From positions 1 through 44,140 of IMG/VR virus record IMGVR_UViG_3300044633_000251: a stretch of 44,140 bases of DNA, one strand, 5' to 3'. This DNA comes from a virus. Within the stretch, counting starts at the first letter, position 1. The number at the start of each line of letters is the position of its first letter. The position numbers and the translations under genes were made by a program. Shown here piece after piece: positions 1-7,738 of the stretch. The notes below the pieces were generated by a model, which did not search any database, was not told the DNA's origin, and saw only the letters and a list, made by a program, of their open reading frames with translations.

Positions 1-898
1 CTCCACCAGTTCCATCTGGCGCTATTGGAAAAGTATTTACTGGTGGTATAGCTGGTGCTGGTGTAGGTGCTATTGGAAAAGTATTTACTGGTGGTATAGC
101 TGGTGCTGGTGTAGGTGCTATTGGAATAGTATTTACTGGTGGTATAGCTGGTGCTGGTGTAGGTGCTATTGGAATAGTATTTACTGGTGGTGCAACTGGT
201 GCTATAGGTAAAACTCCACCAATTTCTGGAGGGGTAGCTGGTTTTGGTGGTTGTAAAACCGGAGGCTTCAAATCTGCATTAGCTTTGGCTTTTTTACTAA
301 GAGACTCTACCAACTGGTTTCTCTGTTGTTCCTGACTCAATTCTCCAGAAGCAGAACCTGCGGGAAATACTTTAAAATATCTATATGCAATGACCACATT
401 TAATCTATTGTAATCATTCATTTGCGCCCAACTTAATGGAATTGAATATACTTCTGCAGGAAAAGCATCTACCAAATATACAGTATAAGATTCTTTTCCA
501 TCCAAAGACATTTGAGTTATTTTTATATCTGTACAATAATTGACTTTATATTCAAAATCAAACTTTACTCCATTGTGCTGTTTTCCGGATATAATTTCCA
601 TCCACGCATCAAAGAATGTTTTCTCTTTCATATCATCGCCGCAAATGAATGTCATTGCGGATTTGTTATAAGTATTTTGAACAGGATAGTGTTCAACAGG
701 ACCATATGTTTTTTGGTCAATAAGAACAAATGCTCTGGCTGGTAATTCTGCCTGTTCGCATCTAAATTTTGATATAGAACCCCCACCAACTGCTCCTGCC
801 AATTTTGCTGGAGGGATTATCTCAACCTCAAAGTTACAAGGACGAGATAATTCCGTCTTAAAGGACGAAATGAATTCATTTATATTTGCGACTGCCAT
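1..898 (-). CDS. Tail tube / tube-initiator family protein (gp19/gp54-like), 3' end missing
   Basis: Reading the minus strand from the ATG at 898 gives an open frame of at least 299 codons that leaves the window at base 1. It begins MAVANINEFISSFKTELSRP and continues through a roughly 190-residue globular part resembling the T4 tail-tube fold family (gp19, or the tube initiator gp54). After about residue 195 it becomes Pro/Ala-rich and holds a 16-residue tandem repeat (APTPAPAIPPVNTIPI), an unusual tail for a tube-type protein. It lies 10 nt after the gp2-like gene as the third gene of the minus-strand group. Nearness to a gp48-like tube cap favours the initiator role (gp54), but the main tube subunit is not excluded. 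The family call rests on overall pattern, so I hold it moderately; the frame itself is clear. Confidence 0.62.
   Translation of the reverse strand, partial: MAVANINEFISSFKTELSRPCNFEVEIIPPAKLAGAVGGGSISKFRCEQAELPARAFVLIDQKTYGPVEHYPVQNTYNKSAMTFICGDDMKEKTFFDAWMEIISGKQHNGVKFDFEYKVNYCTDIKITQMSLDGKESYTVYLVDAFPAEVYSIPLSWAQMNDYNRLNVVIAYRYFKVFPAGSASGELSQEQQRNQLVESLSKKAKANADLKPPVLQPPKPATPPEIGGVLPIAPVAPPVNTIPIAPTPAPAIPPVNTIPIAPTPAPAIPPVNTFPIAPTPAPAIPPVNTFPIAPDGTGG
21..191. repeat. 48-bp in-frame tandem repeat, three full copies plus 27 nt
   Basis: Units begin at 21, 69 and 117, with a partial fourth at 165-191. Each unit encodes 16 Pro/Ala-rich residues on the minus strand. Copies differ by a single base (an A/T change turning Phe into Ile), so the array looks recently expanded. 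It is the C-terminal tail of the tube-family protein. Confidence 0.95.
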
Positions 899-908
899 TT
901 ATTTGTTC

Positions 909-1661
909 CTATTTTTTGGATTTGTTCTCTTTGTTCTCAATAAATTCTTCCAAAGGCAGAAATATAGAAAATCCCCATTCGTGTGGTTTGATTTCCAATG
1001 CTCGACCAACTACATGACTAGTTAGATATCTTTTTATACATTTTTTAAAATTCGGATATGATTTAATACCAGAGACTAATTTTTGGTAATTTATACCAAC
1101 TCTCATCTTATCCGAACTGGGATCATACAATCTATTATTCAATAGTGATAATAATAAATTCGTTCTATCATTTCCGGATACATAATGCAAATTCAGTCCA
1201 AGAAAACCATCTGAATAATGTTCTAATACTATTGTCAAAGGGTATTTATCCCAAATAGGAAGCGTTGCTTTAGTTTTGGGATCATATTCGTAATGGTACA
1301 TCCCGCCCAAAAAATTTGATATACTGCCTCCAGAAAATGAATCTGGAATTTTAGAAGCACCAATTCTTATTAATTGTGTTTTTGCTTGTAACCATTCTAC
1401 AGAAGTTCTTTTCAATCTCTCTAACTGTTCTGCCGATTCTGCTGATGCAAATCTATCTGCCATAGTAGGTAGATCTTCATAACCAAAAGCCAATTTATTT
1501 AATATTCTTTGTATTGTTTTTGGCGCTGGAACAGGACTTGCTCTTCCAGAAGCGAGTTTTTGTAACCACATACCCATCCCCAAATAGAAAGGATCGAAGA
1601 GATACATCTTTCCTTCGTACTCCAATTCTTGCATTTCTGTATAATCTAAACGATCTTTCAT
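909..1661 (-). CDS. DNA end protector candidate (gp2-like), 250 aa
   Basis: In T4, gp2 caps packaged DNA ends and protects them from host exonuclease; gp2-type genes of T4-like marine phages usually sit beside gp4. Here the ATG at 1661 overlaps the stop of the gp4-like gene by one base (TAATG), indicating translational coupling. The protein has a middle segment with MYHYEYDPK, then LPIWDKYPLTIVLEHYSDGF and GLNLHYVSGNDR, and a C-terminal part with the string EIKPHEWGFSIFLPLEEF before a Lys/Glu-rich end. I recall this arrangement from proteins labelled gp2 in cyanophages. Residues about 45-100 form an Ala/Glu/Leu-rich helical stretch. It could instead be another neck or head-completion factor, since the name rests on family memory and gene order. 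Confidence 0.55.
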   Translation of the reverse strand: MKDRLDYTEMQELEYEGKMYLFDPFYLGMGMWLQKLASGRASPVPAPKTIQRILNKLAFGYEDLPTMADRFASAESAEQLERLKRTSVEWLQAKTQLIRIGASKIPDSFSGGSISNFLGGMYHYEYDPKTKATLPIWDKYPLTIVLEHYSDGFLGLNLHYVSGNDRTNLLLSLLNNRLYDPSSDKMRVGINYQKLVSGIKSYPNFKKCIKRYLTSHVVGRALEIKPHEWGFSIFLPLEEFIENKENKSKK

Positions 1662-2119
1662 TATTTTAATCCAAATATTTCTTTTTCGGTCATCAATTTA
1701 AAAACCCATTTTCTTTCTTTACAATATCTATCGGCGGCTTTCCATTTCGAAGAATTAATTCCCCAAGTATAAACTTCGTTAATATATTTCTTTGTTATTC
1801 TATTTTTAACTTCTGGTTCTATGGTTTGATGTAAAGGTTTTATTTCTATTAAGTATTCTATTATTTGTCCTTGAGAATTTTTTATTTTTGCATAAACATC
1901 GGGAAAATACCTGTGATATTTTCCATCAATGGGAGAAAGATATGGTATAACTATCTCTTCTGATGAATATTCAATAACATTTGGATTTGTATCCATCCAA
2001 TTTAAAACTTTTCTCTCCCAAGAAGAACGAACCCAAATATTATTAAAATCTCCTCTATATTTGGCGAAGTTTTTAGGTCGCCAAAGCTGTGGTTTAGGAT
2101 AACTTTTATTACTTGCCAT
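1661..2119 (-). CDS. 4: Head completion nuclease (gp4-like), 152 aa
   Basis: The length matches T4 gp4 (about 150 aa), a head-completion protein with a VSR/PD-(D/E)xK-like nuclease fold needed to finish DNA-filled heads before tail joining. Diagnostic strings are KNFAKYRGDFNNIWVRSSWE near residues 16-35, NPNVIEYSSEEIVIPY near 46-61, and YHRYFPDVY followed by YLIEIKP. The Glu of SSEE, the Asp of FPDV and the E-x-K of IEIKP fit a PD-(D/E)xK active site. It is the first gene of the minus-strand group; its ATG lies about 19 nt downstream of a minus-strand late promoter. No clear Shine-Dalgarno sequence precedes it. Confidence 0.88.
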   Translation of the reverse strand: MASNKSYPKPQLWRPKNFAKYRGDFNNIWVRSSWERKVLNWMDTNPNVIEYSSEEIVIPYLSPIDGKYHRYFPDVYAKIKNSQGQIIEYLIEIKPLHQTIEPEVKNRITKKYINEVYTWGINSSKWKAADRYCKERKWVFKLMTEKEIFGLK

Positions 2120-2137
2120 GATCTATTTCAAATATAG

Positions 2138-2145
2138 TATTTATA
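2138..2145 (-). promoter_or_regulatory. Late promoter TATAAATA (minus strand)
   Basis: The plus strand reads TATTTATA, giving an exact T4-type late motif on the minus strand. By the T4 rule (start about 6 nt past the motif) initiation would fall near 2132, leaving a leader of about 12 nt before the gp4-like ATG at 2119. Confidence 0.75.
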
Positions 2146-2152
2146 TTTTTTG

Positions 2153-2160
2153 TATAAATA
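2153..2160 (+). promoter_or_regulatory. Late promoter TATAAATA for the baseplate gene run
   Basis: Exact T4 late consensus 30 nt before the gp48-like ATG. It lies 7 bp from the oppositely oriented motif at 2138-2145, so the two form a divergent pair. Predicted initiation is near 2166. Confidence 0.8.
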
Positions 2161-2190
2161 ATTATTATTTAACAAAGTCTTGGGAAAAAT

Positions 2191-3252
2191 ATGCCCGTCT
2201 ATAACGCAAAAAATCCATTAGAAAGTTTAAACGGATCTCCTTATACTTTTAGTAGTTTAACGTATCCACTAGAATTTGACGATATAGCAAATTTCGGACA
2301 TTACATGAATTTCTATATTAATGTTAATAAATCCACAAAATTCATGTCTGGGGGGACGTATAATGTCGCCTCAACTGGCTCGACGGCTGTAGATTATTCC
2401 AAAGTATATACTCCAGCATACAATTCTAGACTTCCGGGTGGCGGATATCAACAAACCGAAGCGACTACTCTTGGTGGTAATGCTGGAGTTCCCGGAGGAA
2501 ATCCTTTTTATGTGGGATTAGCACAAGATGTTTTAGCCGGTCTTGGATTTTCATTTGACCAAGAATCGTTGAACAAAATGTCGCAAACGAGAATAACTCA
2601 AGCAATCTCATTATACATTCCAGACTCTATGAGTTTTTCTTGTAATTACGATTGGCAGGATGCATCATTAACCGAAGCCGGGGGTAAAGCATTAAAATAC
2701 GGTCAAGTAGCTGGTGGTGCGCTTCAAGCTGGACGAGATTATCTAAAGAATAAAGCTTCGGAAGGACTACGACATCTTGGTGCTGCTGCGATGTCCGATA
2801 TATTAATGGGAGGAGGACAAGGTGGAATAGGTGATATCGCAATGGGTATGGCTGGATTTGCCGTCAATCCACAGATTTTTGTTTTGTTTAGAGGTGTCGA
2901 TTTGAGAACTTTTCAATTCGATTTCATCTTCACACCAAAAAGTCCAGAAGAAGCAGCAAATGTTAGAAATATTATTAAAGCATTTAGATTTCATGCCGCA
3001 CCAGAAATTGACAAAAGTGTTGGTAGATATATGATTGCCCCATCTACTTTCAATATTGAATATATGTACAAAACTAGTCGCAACGAAAATATATTCCAAA
3101 TGTCAACTTGTGTATTACAAAAACTTTCTGTCGATTATGCTCCTTATGGCTGGGCAACATATAATGATGGTATGCCTGTACAAACACACTTATCTATGGT
3201 ATTCAAGGAGACAGAGATATTAACAAAAGAAAAAGTGAATCAAGGATATTAA
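2191..3252 (+). CDS. 48: Baseplate tail-tube cap (gp48-like), 353 aa
   Basis: Length is close to T4 gp48 (364 aa), which caps the hub and starts tube polymerisation. The conserved C-terminal half reads NPQIFVLFRGVDLRTFQFDF, then FTPKSPEEAANVRNIIKAFR, then KLSVDYAPYG and a closing THLSMVFKETEILT strand; these are typical of the gp48/gp54 tube-like fold. Residues about 165-225 are a Gly/Ala/Met-rich helical stretch (GGALQAGRDYLKNKASEGLR, then many glycines). A less conserved Gly/Ser-rich loop occupies about 52-105. The start ATG follows TTGGGAAAAAT, a weak ribosome site. It opens the plus-strand baseplate run. Confidence 0.82.
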   Translation: MPVYNAKNPLESLNGSPYTFSSLTYPLEFDDIANFGHYMNFYINVNKSTKFMSGGTYNVASTGSTAVDYSKVYTPAYNSRLPGGGYQQTEATTLGGNAGVPGGNPFYVGLAQDVLAGLGFSFDQESLNKMSQTRITQAISLYIPDSMSFSCNYDWQDASLTEAGGKALKYGQVAGGALQAGRDYLKNKASEGLRHLGAAAMSDILMGGGQGGIGDIAMGMAGFAVNPQIFVLFRGVDLRTFQFDFIFTPKSPEEAANVRNIIKAFRFHAAPEIDKSVGRYMIAPSTFNIEYMYKTSRNENIFQMSTCVLQKLSVDYAPYGWATYNDGMPVQTHLSMVFKETEILTKEKVNQGY

Positions 3253-3283
3253 AAGTAAAAGGGACGTTTTTGTTGTATTTCTT

Positions 3284-3291
3284 TATAAATA
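3284..3291 (+). promoter_or_regulatory. Late promoter TATAAATA before the GIY-YIG remnant and gp53
   Basis: Exact consensus in the 180-nt gap after the gp48-like gene. Predicted initiation near 3297 would give a transcript carrying the short GIY-YIG remnant (ATG 3319) and then gp53 (ATG 3433). Confidence 0.75.
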
Positions 3292-3318
3292 TGATATAAT
3301 ATTTTATCCGAGAATAAT

Positions 3319-3429
3319 ATGTTTTGTGTATATAAAGCTGTAAATATAATTAACAAGAAAGTTTATGTTGGTTTTGCAGAAGATTTTAAGACTAGAAAAA
3401 GAAGACTCATATCTAAACATAAAGGTTAA
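3319..3429 (+). pseudogene. GIY-YIG homing endonuclease remnant, 36 codons
   Basis: A short frame from ATG 3319 to TAA 3427-3429 encodes MFCVYKAVNIINKKVYVGFA followed by EDFKTRKRRLISKHKG. It lines up by eye with the first 35 or so residues of the intact GIY-YIG enzyme at 42419: both have YKA-x-N-x-IN-x-KVY-x-GF, then a Phe and a basic segment holding the position of the catalytic arginine. Everything after that (catalytic Glu, GYN/GG strand, NUMOD3 repeats) is missing, so it cannot be a working nuclease. Its last codons (AAA GGT TAA) supply the AAAGG ribosome site of gp53. It may still be translated as a short leader peptide. Confidence 0.8.
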
Positions 3430-3432
3430 TTA

Positions 3433-4344
3433 ATGCCACAATATTTTTTCAAGTATCCGAAGCGTCTAGTTAATGGTATTCTATTAACGGATTTGATAGC
3501 AAGAGTAAAAATTGCCGACAAATACATTGACGAAGATTCTTTATATTATCAGTATGAATTCAAAGATTCTGATACAGCAGAATCTATTGCTCACAAGTAT
3601 TATAAAAATCCAGAATTACATTGGATAATTTTAATAACTAATCAAATATTTGATGCCAATTTCGATTTTCCAATGTCATATGATGTATTTAAAAATTATA
3701 TACTAGACAAATACAAAGATGCCAAAGCAGTAAGTTCTTTGAAAATAGAAAATCAAGGTTCCGGATATGTTGATGGATATTATGATAATGTTTATTTGAC
3801 TATAAAAAACGAAGAAACATTAGATATCGTTGGAAGTGGAGTAATTGCAGATTTAACTGTAGGGTCCGGAAAAATAACAAATGTTTCTGTATATCGTGGA
3901 GGATCGAATTATGATGCCAACACAATATTTACCATTAACAATTCAAATTTGGGGGGAACCGGAAGTGGGTTAGAACTATCAATTTTAACGTTTATGGATG
4001 GTATAGAGTATTCAACCACAACAATTCATCCGGAGTTTGGTTATCAGAAGACAGTAAAAGTGACCGATACTAGAACTGGAGAAATTCTATCCCAACAATA
4101 TTATAGTGTCGATGAAAATACATATTATAATTTATATGAAGGGACTGACCCATTTAAGAAAATAGTTCAATTGAATGATGGCACAGAAATTAAATATGAA
4201 ACTATTAGATCTACGTTAGTTACAGTATACGATTATGAAGATTATGTAAATGAAAAGAAGAGAAATATAAAAATATTAAAACAAGAATATTTTGCACAAG
4301 CAGTAGAAGAATTTGTTAAACTAATGAGTATGTTGTATGTCTGA
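3433..4344 (+). CDS. 53: Baseplate wedge protein gp53 with inserted GxGY module, 303 aa
   Basis: The N-terminal 100 residues match the gp53 pattern: a short strand, then DTAESIAHKYYKNPELHWII and a PMSYDVFKNYIL helix, the LysM-like region linking wedge to hub. The C-terminal part (VYDYEDYVNEKKRNIKILKQ and EEFVKLMSMLYV) also fits gp53. T4 gp53 is about 196 aa; the extra length is largely residues 103-186, two copies of a Gly-rich beta repeat (ENQGSGYVDGYY, then YRGGSNYDANTIF) shared with gp6, gp7, gp8 and the 2211-aa protein. The AAAGG at 3421-3425 lies 7 nt before the ATG. The stop overlaps the next gene by 8 nt. Confidence 0.88.
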   Translation: MPQYFFKYPKRLVNGILLTDLIARVKIADKYIDEDSLYYQYEFKDSDTAESIAHKYYKNPELHWIILITNQIFDANFDFPMSYDVFKNYILDKYKDAKAVSSLKIENQGSGYVDGYYDNVYLTIKNEETLDIVGSGVIADLTVGSGKITNVSVYRGGSNYDANTIFTINNSNLGGTGSGLELSILTFMDGIEYSTTTIHPEFGYQKTVKVTDTRTGEILSQQYYSVDENTYYNLYEGTDPFKKIVQLNDGTEIKYETIRSTLVTVYDYEDYVNEKKRNIKILKQEYFAQAVEEFVKLMSMLYV

Positions 4345-5746
4345 TTTAGTAGACGCTATTACAGATTTCTTGGGGCTAACGAGTCCCACAGATTTCCTAT
4401 TAAAGAAATGTAGAATTATTTCTGCCGATGGTAAACCTATGGAAATGCGTCTTACCAATGCGGAATTGAATTATTATGAGGATATATTTGGAAATGCTTG
4501 TTCCGGGAGTTTAATTCTTTCGGACTCTTCGAATCAGCAAAACGAAAAATCATTTTGTGGAGATGAGTTTCTACAATTGGAATTATTTAAACCCGGTCAA
4601 GAAGATTCGAAACCATTAAAAAAATATTGTAGAATATACAATATGGAAGATAGAAACCTGACAAAAGACTCCAATGAAAATTATGTATTAAATTTCTCTA
4701 CAGAAGAAATATTTTTATCTGAACAATATAGAGTTTCTAAATCATATAAACAAAAAAGAATAGATGAAATAGTAGATGATATTGCAAAAACATATTTAAA
4801 GATTAAAGATCCTATTGATAGCATTAAAACTTTGGGAAAATATGATATTATTATTCCAAATTTAAAACCTATGGAAGCAATTAATTGGTTATGCACCCAT
4901 GCCATTTGCGAAGATACTAGAATTACCGGAGCTTCTTATTTATTTTATCAAGATAAAGATAAATGGAATTTTAAACCATTTGTTGCTATATATGGAGACT
5001 ATGAAAAATATGGAGAATATTATGATAAGTATTGGTATGGAGTAAAAAATGACGGGGAAACAGAAGCTTCAGATCCTTCCGGATGGGAAGTGAAAAATAT
5101 CATTTCATATCAAATTATGAATAATCACGACATGTTAGAAGCCACGCAAGATGGTGTTTTCTCTAATAGGTTATTCTGGAACGATAACTTCAAAAGACTA
5201 CATGAAAAAGAAGAGTTTGATTATGAGAAATATTTCAATGATAAAATGATGCAGTTATCGCTGTATAAGGGGTATCATTCTTACCATTTGATGAGCACTG
5301 CACAAGATAGGTTCAAAAAGAAACATAACGAAGTTCCTGATACAGTAGTAAAAATGGGCTTTAAAACAAAAAATAATAGAATAGATGTTACAATTCCGCA
5401 TAGATATGTGCAAATGAGATTAGCCTCTGCCATAAGATTAAAAGTTGCTGTTCCCGGAGATACGAATCTAACGGTTGGAATGGTTGTTTATATAGATTTA
5501 AGATCTGCTGGTCCTGTACAAGCACCAAATACCGAAGCATCTAAAAAATTAGATAAGTTCTTTTGTGGAAGATATATAGTTACGGCATTACATCACAGAA
5601 TAGACCAAGAACAGAATTTTGAAACCACTATGGAACTTTGTAAGGATGCTTATGATAAAGCAGTCTCAACACAAGATTTCCCAGGATTAAAACCTTTTGC
5701 AGAAAGCGAAGATTTGATTAAAGCAAGATCACAAGGAACCTTTTAA
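4337..5746 (+). CDS. Baseplate hub protein (gp27-like), 469 aa
   Basis: In contractile tails a gp27/gpD-type hub trimer adapts the sixfold tube to the threefold spike and usually lies next to the spike gene, as here. Features are an N-terminal beta domain (CRIISADGKPMEMRLTNAEL, then an IFGNACSGSLILSD strand pair), a middle helical segment with the string YRVSKSYKQKRIDEIVDDIA, and a second beta-barrel portion near residues 340-440 (RLASAIRLKVAVPGDTNL, then FFCGRYIVTALHHRID). It is somewhat longer than T4 gp27 (391 aa). The ATG at 4337 overlaps the gp53 stop, implying coupled translation. The assignment is by family resemblance and position, so gp27 proper is likely but not proven. Confidence 0.68.
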   Translation: MSDLVDAITDFLGLTSPTDFLLKKCRIISADGKPMEMRLTNAELNYYEDIFGNACSGSLILSDSSNQQNEKSFCGDEFLQLELFKPGQEDSKPLKKYCRIYNMEDRNLTKDSNENYVLNFSTEEIFLSEQYRVSKSYKQKRIDEIVDDIAKTYLKIKDPIDSIKTLGKYDIIIPNLKPMEAINWLCTHAICEDTRITGASYLFYQDKDKWNFKPFVAIYGDYEKYGEYYDKYWYGVKNDGETEASDPSGWEVKNIISYQIMNNHDMLEATQDGVFSNRLFWNDNFKRLHEKEEFDYEKYFNDKMMQLSLYKGYHSYHLMSTAQDRFKKKHNEVPDTVVKMGFKTKNNRIDVTIPHRYVQMRLASAIRLKVAVPGDTNLTVGMVVYIDLRSAGPVQAPNTEASKKLDKFFCGRYIVTALHHRIDQEQNFETTMELCKDAYDKAVSTQDFPGLKPFAESEDLIKARSQGTF

Positions 5747-5748
5747 TT

Positions 5749-7290
5749 ATGATTAATGATACTAATGTACCCGGATTGGATGGATTTGTTTGGTGGACAG
5801 GTATTGTCGAAGGAAGAAAAGATCCAGAAAAACTATCTAGGATTCAAGTAAGAATGTTTGTTCATCACACTGATGATAAAAAACTAATACCATCACAAGA
5901 TTTAATTTGGGCAATTCCTGTATTTCCTTCCAATGTATCTAACAATACTTACGGCGTTAAAGAAGGAGATGCGGTATTTGGTTTTTATATAGATGGGAAA
6001 GATGCTCAACAGCCATATATTTTTGGAAGGTTTCCTGATAAACCAACTAAGCTGTATCCGGCTAGTAAAGGATTTTCTGATCCTGCTAGAGAATTGGGTG
6101 AACGTCCGACAGAAGTTGCATCTAGAACAATGATCGATAGCGAAGGATTGAAATATACTGATAAAGGACCAAGAAGATATCCAAATCCACTAAATGAGCA
6201 AACAAATAGTAGGATGGCTAGGAATGAGAAAATTGAACAAACTCCACTTCCTTTCATTAAAAGTAATATAAAAAAAGGGATAGAACTTCCGGGAAATTTA
6301 ACTTGGGACGAAGTTGCTCCAGATTATGGTGCGGTGTACCCGTATAATGATTCAAAGCAATCAGAATCCGGACATTATTTTGATGTTGACGATACCCAAA
6401 GAAAGGAACGTATTTGTTTGATGCATAGGACAGGAACTATGCAAGAAATGCGTCATACAGGAACTATTCACAGAAAAGACTTGAAACATGCTGTTAGATT
6501 GGTTCATGGTAGTGATTTAACTAATATTAGAGGAAATCACTACCATACAACCGAAAGATGGACAAGATTAAAATCTAAAGGAAGAACATTTGTTGATATT
6601 AATGCCGATGCAAAATTAAATATTGCCGGGACTTTAAATTTAAATATCGGGGGGGATTTAGTAATAAAAGTTGCTGGAAAAATATATATGGGAGCACAAG
6701 GAGCGGGAGAAGATTTGGGTAGCGCCGAGGGAGCGTGTCCTTCTCCAATAGAAAAAAGCTCTGGTAGTGGGATTATCGAAATAGATTCGCCAAAAACAGT
6801 ATTAACTGGTGTGGAATGTGCTCCACATACACATTTATATTTTCCCGGAGAATACGGACAGGCTCCAACATCTGGTCCAATTGGAACAGGATATACTTCT
6901 CCAAATTTTGCGGTTTGTGGTGGATCTGGACAGACCCCAGAACTAATTCCTATGCTAGACCCGAAGGAAGCATATATTGACAAAGAAATTAATGTTTCTT
7001 GTAAAGCTGGTAGCGAAGATCCTGCTAAAAAGAAAAGTTTGGAGCAATGGCTTGCTGATCTTCTCGATGCAATTACTGCTCCTGGTGCTGGTGGTGCTGG
7101 AGCAAAATGGTGTTTCCAGTATCCCGATGGAACAGAAAAATGCGTAGACACGCATCATGCTACTCCAGATTCTGATATTCTAATGTATGCTTGGTGTTCC
7201 GGAGCCACAGGAGCTACTGGTAGGGAAAATGCAACAATGATAACAACCCCATATACTCCACCAGAAGGATATGTTTGTCCGGGACCATAA
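5749..7290 (+). CDS. 5: Baseplate central spike gp5, lysozyme-free, with extended C-terminus, 513 aa
   Basis: The spike at the tail tip pierces the outer envelope. An OB-fold lies at about residues 13-100 (FVWWTGIVEGRKDPEKLSRI, then a GDAVFGFYIDG strand), followed by GFSDPARELGERP as in T4 gp5. The T4 lysozyme domain is absent; a linker leads to ESGHYFDVDDTQRKERICLM (206-225), matching the ESGH strand of gp5C, then beta-helix strands to about 315. A His-x-His motif (HTH, 360-362) resembles the iron-binding apex of contractile-tail spikes. About 150 residues follow it, including several Cys and the Gly-rich string GATGATGREN. An AAGGA ribosome site lies about 11 nt upstream of the start. Confidence 0.85.
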   Translation: MINDTNVPGLDGFVWWTGIVEGRKDPEKLSRIQVRMFVHHTDDKKLIPSQDLIWAIPVFPSNVSNNTYGVKEGDAVFGFYIDGKDAQQPYIFGRFPDKPTKLYPASKGFSDPARELGERPTEVASRTMIDSEGLKYTDKGPRRYPNPLNEQTNSRMARNEKIEQTPLPFIKSNIKKGIELPGNLTWDEVAPDYGAVYPYNDSKQSESGHYFDVDDTQRKERICLMHRTGTMQEMRHTGTIHRKDLKHAVRLVHGSDLTNIRGNHYHTTERWTRLKSKGRTFVDINADAKLNIAGTLNLNIGGDLVIKVAGKIYMGAQGAGEDLGSAEGACPSPIEKSSGSGIIEIDSPKTVLTGVECAPHTHLYFPGEYGQAPTSGPIGTGYTSPNFAVCGGSGQTPELIPMLDPKEAYIDKEINVSCKAGSEDPAKKKSLEQWLADLLDAITAPGAGGAGAKWCFQYPDGTEKCVDTHHATPDSDILMYAWCSGATGATGRENATMITTPYTPPEGYVCPGP

Positions 7291-7298
7291 ATTAATAT

Positions 7299-7306
7299 TA
7301 TAAATA
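7299..7306 (+). promoter_or_regulatory. Late promoter TATAAATA abutting the gp25 start codon
   Basis: Exact late consensus only 4 nt before the gp25 ATG (7311). The T4 rule places initiation at about 7312, at or just inside the start codon. Either the motif yields leaderless or 5'-truncated mRNA, or it is not used. Confidence 0.5.
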
Positions 7307-7310
7307 ATAG

Positions 7311-7724
7311 ATGGAATTACAAAATTATATTAAACCAGTAGAAAAAATTGTTTTCGCGGATTTAGATCTGGCGTTTAACATTCATCCTGTCAAAAAAGAT
7401 CTGGTTTTAAGTACAAATACTACCGCTGTAAAACGAGCGTTAAAATCGCTCGTTTTAACTAATCATTATGAAAGACCATTTCATCCGGAAATTGGTTCAA
7501 ATGTATTAAAATTATTATTCGAACCAATGACTCCATTGGTTGCTAATTATCTGGAAACGGAAATTTATAACACAATAGTAAATTTTGAACCTAGAGTAAG
7601 ATTACAAAGCATCGAAGTTGAAGGAGACGAAGATAGAAATGGTTATGTCATAACAGTAACATATTATGAAGCTAATTCAACAACTCCTATAACAATAGAC
7701 TTTTTATTAGAAAGATCAAGATAA
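7311..7724 (+). CDS. 25: Baseplate wedge protein gp25, 137 aa
   Basis: gp25 is the small wedge protein that starts sheath assembly and is conserved in almost all contractile injection systems. Length agrees with T4 gp25 (132 aa). Recognisable stretches are FNIHPVKKDLVLSTNTTAVK, then RPFHPEIGSNVLKLLFEPMT, in which the RPF-x-PE-x-G-x-x-L motif and the EPMTPL segment are the family hallmark, and FEPRVRLQSIEV. The preceding in-frame codon is a stop (TAG 7308-7310), so ATG 7311 is the only plausible start, yet there is no Shine-Dalgarno sequence and a late-promoter motif occupies that space. Nearby upstream is gp5, downstream gp6. Confidence 0.93.
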   Translation: MELQNYIKPVEKIVFADLDLAFNIHPVKKDLVLSTNTTAVKRALKSLVLTNHYERPFHPEIGSNVLKLLFEPMTPLVANYLETEIYNTIVNFEPRVRLQSIEVEGDEDRNGYVITVTYYEANSTTPITIDFLLERSR

Positions 7725-7738
7725 GGATACAATAAATT

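Noticed and set aside
6540-7151. 203-codon minus-strand frame inside gp5
   Set aside because: It lies wholly within a well-supported gene and shows no family features; it is the chance result of codon use.
5749-7290. Lysozyme domain in gp5
   Set aside because: The segment between the OB-fold and the beta-helix is only about 100 residues and lacks the Glu/Asp-Thr pattern of T4 lysozyme.
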